Assembly (NCBI GenBank): GCA_016928395.1
Contig: JAFGKV010000207.1
Span: 1 to 7,280, forward strand
DNA from: Candidatus Fermentibacterota bacterium
Lineage (GTDB): Bacteria; JAFGKV01
Length of the DNA stretch: 7,280 nt
Reading direction: 5' to 3'
Position numbers and translations under genes: made by a program. Below are positions 5,551 through 7,280 of this stretch, in pieces. Positions within the stretch are counted from its first letter, which is position 1, and each line of letters starts with the position of its first letter. Under the pieces are notes generated by a model. That model made no database searches, was not told where the DNA came from, and saw only the letters and a program-made list of their open reading frames with translations.

Positions 5551-6951
5551 ATGAGAGGAGAAGCGTTCGCAGGCAAAGGCCGCCTGTGTGTGATGCGCGT
5601 GGTGTTGGCGCTTCTGATCGGCGTGCTTGGGAGTAACACTTCTCGCGCGTTCGAATGGCACTTCGAGGTTGTTGACGGCACATGGGGTGTCAGCTACTCC
5701 TCCCTGGCACTTGATCGGGAGAATCGACCACACATCAGCTACTTCGTCGCTGGCACACGTGACCTGAAGTATGCCTGGAGGGGCGATGCCGGCTGGATCG
5801 TTGAGACTGTCGACACCGAGGGCGATGTCGGGTCATACGGCTCATTGGCGCTTGATGAAGCGGGCTATCCTCATATCAGCTACCACGATGGGGACAACAG
5901 CGATCTGAAGTATGCCAACAAAGACAGCTCAGGGTGGCACATCGAGGTCGCGGTCAGTGATGGCTGGGTCGGCGAATTCACATCGATTGCGCTCACCGAT
6001 GCGGGGACTCCATGCATTAGTTGCACCCGGCTGAATGCGGGGCACGGGTTGGAGTATGCGTATCGGAGCGAATCAGGATGGCGCCACGAGACGATTGACA
6101 GCCTCGAGAACTTCTGCCCCTACACGTCGCTGGCTCTTGATGACGAGGGACGTGCCCATCTCAGCTACATGGCCGTGACCAACAGCACCGAACTCAGGTA
6201 TGCAGTTCGATCCGAGTCGGGCTGGGTGGTCACGACGGTAGACAGCACCGGGCTGCCGGGGCACCACTCCTCCTTGGCACTGGATCGCTTGGGGTTTCCT
6301 CACATCAGCCACTTCAGTCCTTCCGGCTCTCGAGTCGAACTGGCCAGCAGAGACAGCTCTGGCTGGCATACGGAGACCGCAGGCTATGGACAAGCATACG
6401 ATACGTATTCATCCCTCTGCCTGGATGCAGACGACAGGCCGTATATCGGCTACTACCGTGATCGCGCCTGCGTCCTGATGCTTTCATTCAAAGATGAAAG
6501 TGGCTGGCACACGGAGACCGTGGATGACGGGGGCAGCTACCTCTCCCTGGCCCTCGATGACGCGGGCGCCCCGCGTCTGAGCTACATGGGTGCAGGCGGG
6601 CTCAGATATGCCTATGCAGAGCCCGTAGGCGTTCCTGAATGGGCACGGCGAGACGGGACATTGGTATTCAGGGTTTGCCCGAACCCCGCGAGATCCACGA
6701 TATCGGTTCAATGCCACTCGGATGGAGGTTTGCACGGCGCCGGGGGGTGCGCGTATCTGAAGGTATTCGATTGCCTCGGGCGACTCGTGGCAGCGCCGCT
6801 GAACGACATGCGTCTCGATGGAACCGGCGCTTCCAGGTGGGATCTGACAACCTGCCGTGGCGATCGAGTGCAATCCGGTGTGTACTTCCTGATCCTTCAG
6901 GATGATGCCGGACAGTCGGCCGCCCTCGAACGACTGGTCGTGCTGGAGTAA
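5551..6951 (+). CDS. Secreted seven-repeat beta-propeller-like protein with sorting domain
   Basis: The start at ATG 5551 is set by the ribosome-binding site, giving 466 residues. The signal peptide is residues 1 to about 33: basic n-region with Lys9, Arg11 and Arg16, hydrophobic 17-27, cleavage near SRA/FE. Seven repeats of about 47 residues follow, of the form S(L/I)(A/C)LD..G.PHISY....(D/E)L.YA....GW..ETVD. The SLALD strands begin at residues 51, 98, 145, 193, 241, 288 and 332. The Trp of the GW strand occurs at 82, 129, 177, 225, 272 and 319, and the seventh is Trp36 at the mature N-terminus. The last repeat lacks its own GW strand. This indicates a closed seven-bladed propeller whose ring is sealed by the N-terminal strand. 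Similar repeats occur in uncharacterised secreted proteins with BNR/sialidase-like folds, but I see no sialidase Asp-box or catalytic residues. The sorting module is at about 372-466 (CPNPA 376-380, VFDCLGRLV 405-413, SGVYFLIL 442-449, final LVVLE). Its end is less basic than its neighbours'. Function unknown; ligand binding is an inference. Confidence 0.88.
   Translation: MRGEAFAGKGRLCVMRVVLALLIGVLGSNTSRAFEWHFEVVDGTWGVSYSSLALDRENRPHISYFVAGTRDLKYAWRGDAGWIVETVDTEGDVGSYGSLALDEAGYPHISYHDGDNSDLKYANKDSSGWHIEVAVSDGWVGEFTSIALTDAGTPCISCTRLNAGHGLEYAYRSESGWRHETIDSLENFCPYTSLALDDEGRAHLSYMAVTNSTELRYAVRSESGWVVTTVDSTGLPGHHSSLALDRLGFPHISHFSPSGSRVELASRDSSGWHTETAGYGQAYDTYSSLCLDADDRPYIGYYRDRACVLMLSFKDESGWHTETVDDGGSYLSLALDDAGAPRLSYMGAGGLRYAYAEPVGVPEWARRDGTLVFRVCPNPARSTISVQCHSDGGLHGAGGCAYLKVFDCLGRLVAAPLNDMRLDGTGASRWDLTTCRGDRVQSGVYFLILQDDAGQSAALERLVVLE
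5656..6621 (+). repeat. Seven tandem approximately 47-residue Trp-motif repeats (coding)
   Basis: The DNA repeat unit is about 141 bp (47 codons), with gaps of 47, 47, 48, 48, 47 and 44 residues between SLALD strands. The copies share protein motifs (SLALD, HISY, YA, GW..ET) but differ widely in third positions, which indicates old duplication under selection. Copy 3 is the most diverged: it has ALTD instead of ALDD and PCISC instead of PHISY. Confidence 0.85.
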
Positions 6952-6959
6952 AAGGAGGT
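6952..6959 (+). promoter_or_regulatory. Strong Shine-Dalgarno sequence directly after the last stop codon
   Basis: AAGGAGGT follows the TAA of the second propeller gene and matches the anti-Shine-Dalgarno consensus perfectly. The only start codon at a good distance is GTG 6969 (9 nt away), which opens a 21-codon frame. It may be a true ribosome-binding site for that small frame, a relic of a lost downstream gene, or coincidence. Confidence 0.5.
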
Positions 6960-6968
6960 TGAGCCCGA

Positions 6969-7034
6969 GTGGAGGGAGCTGAGCAGGCTATGGAGGATGC
7001 GGGGGCACTGAGCAGATGTGTCCGGCGCCCGTGA
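6969..7034 (+). CDS. Possible 21-residue small protein or leader peptide
   Basis: GTG at 6969 follows the strong Shine-Dalgarno site at 6952-6959 with 9-nt spacing. The frame runs 21 codons to TGA (7032-7034) and reads MEGAEQAMEDAG then ALSRCVRRP. An in-frame ATG lies at codon 8. The peptide is acidic at the front and basic at the end, with no membrane segment or signal. I do not recognise it. It could be translationally coupled to the preceding gene because its ribosome-binding site abuts the stop codon. Support rests only on the ribosome-binding site; random frames of this length are common. Confidence 0.2.
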   Translation: MEGAEQAMEDAGALSRCVRRP

Positions 7035-7280
7035 AGCACGAACGTGTCATGAGTACGAGTATGGGGGACGTAGGGGACGCGCCGGGTAATCGGCGAGGTG
7101 GAGTGAATGGAAGAGCCGCGGGACTGGGAAGTCGAAGACCATGGTTGGACGAGCCCCGACGGGCGGGAGCGGGGCTGCGCGGCGCATGTCGATGACTATT
7201 CTGCTTCGTAAATACGCGGGCGAGCCGTGTTCCCGACGTGACGCAGACTTCTGCAGTGCAGGCTGCGCCGCGGTTTTCAT

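Larger units (their letters stand above)
6952..7280. other. Right-hand non-coding region, no convincing gene
   Basis: Apart from the orphan Shine-Dalgarno site and its 21-codon frame, nothing here looks like a gene. A + strand frame with ATGs at 7141 and 7186 stays open to the window edge and could be the first codons of a next gene, but it lacks a ribosome-binding site and a signal peptide. A - strand frame from the edge down to 7047 is Arg/Pro-rich and has no recognisable features. A + strand frame at 7049-7195 is Gly/Arg-rich and equally unconvincing. A 7-bp perfect inverted repeat, AGCCCCG (7152-7158) with CGGGGCT (7170-7176), has an 11-nt loop and no T-run. No clear terminator follows the last gene. 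Confidence 0.5.

Noticed and set aside
7047-7280. - strand frame entering from the right edge
   Set aside because: Starts exactly at the window edge, no ribosome-binding site visible, basic low-complexity product; kept only as a remark.

Overview
The window is GC-rich bacterial DNA with four consecutive genes, all on the + strand. Each encodes a secreted protein, and each protein ends in a variant of the same roughly 85-90-residue C-terminal module. The module has a Pro-Asn-Pro motif, a strand ending in (Y/F/V)D..GR.V, a W(D/S)G turn and SGVY(F/V)..(R/L), and it stops on a hydrophobic strand. This is the FlgD-Ig-like / Por (type IX secretion) sorting-domain fold. Such genes are typical of the Fibrobacterota-Chlorobiota-Bacteroidota (FCB) superphylum. 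The GC-rich composition, strong Shine-Dalgarno sites and gene style suggest an uncultured lineage of the Eisenbacteria / Latescibacterota / WOR-3 / Fermentibacterota kind rather than a classical Bacteroidota. That placement is inference; there is no rRNA or marker gene here.

Layout: (1) positions 3-1073 are the 3' part of a gene cut by the window edge. It encodes a beta-sandwich region, a divergent InlB-B-type repeat and the sorting module. (2) Positions 1074-1429 are non-coding and hold two clear inverted repeats, one with an 11-bp perfect stem. (3) Positions 1430-3547 encode a gingipain-family (C25) cysteine peptidase with signal peptide, propeptide, His-Cys catalytic dyad and sorting module. 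(4) Positions 3611-5215, only 63 nt downstream, encode a signal peptide, a seven-repeat FG-GAP/integrin-type calcium-binding beta-propeller and the sorting module. (5) Positions 5216-5550 are non-coding. (6) Positions 5551-6951 encode a signal peptide, a second seven-repeat propeller-like array with an unrelated Trp-containing repeat, and the sorting module. (7) Positions 6952-7280 begin with a very strong Shine-Dalgarno sequence directly after the stop codon and contain no convincing gene.

The proteins are best read as co-located cargo of one export and cell-surface attachment route: one protease and at least two propeller proteins that may bind or display ligands. The sequence does not show that they act in one pathway. 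The peptidase and the FG-GAP gene are close enough to be co-transcribed; the others are separated by about 335-356 nt. No mobile element, CRISPR array, tRNA or rRNA was seen. I see no strong sign of a wholly new molecular system. The most unusual items are the second propeller, whose ring appears to be closed by its extreme N-terminus, and the orphan ribosome-binding site after the last gene.
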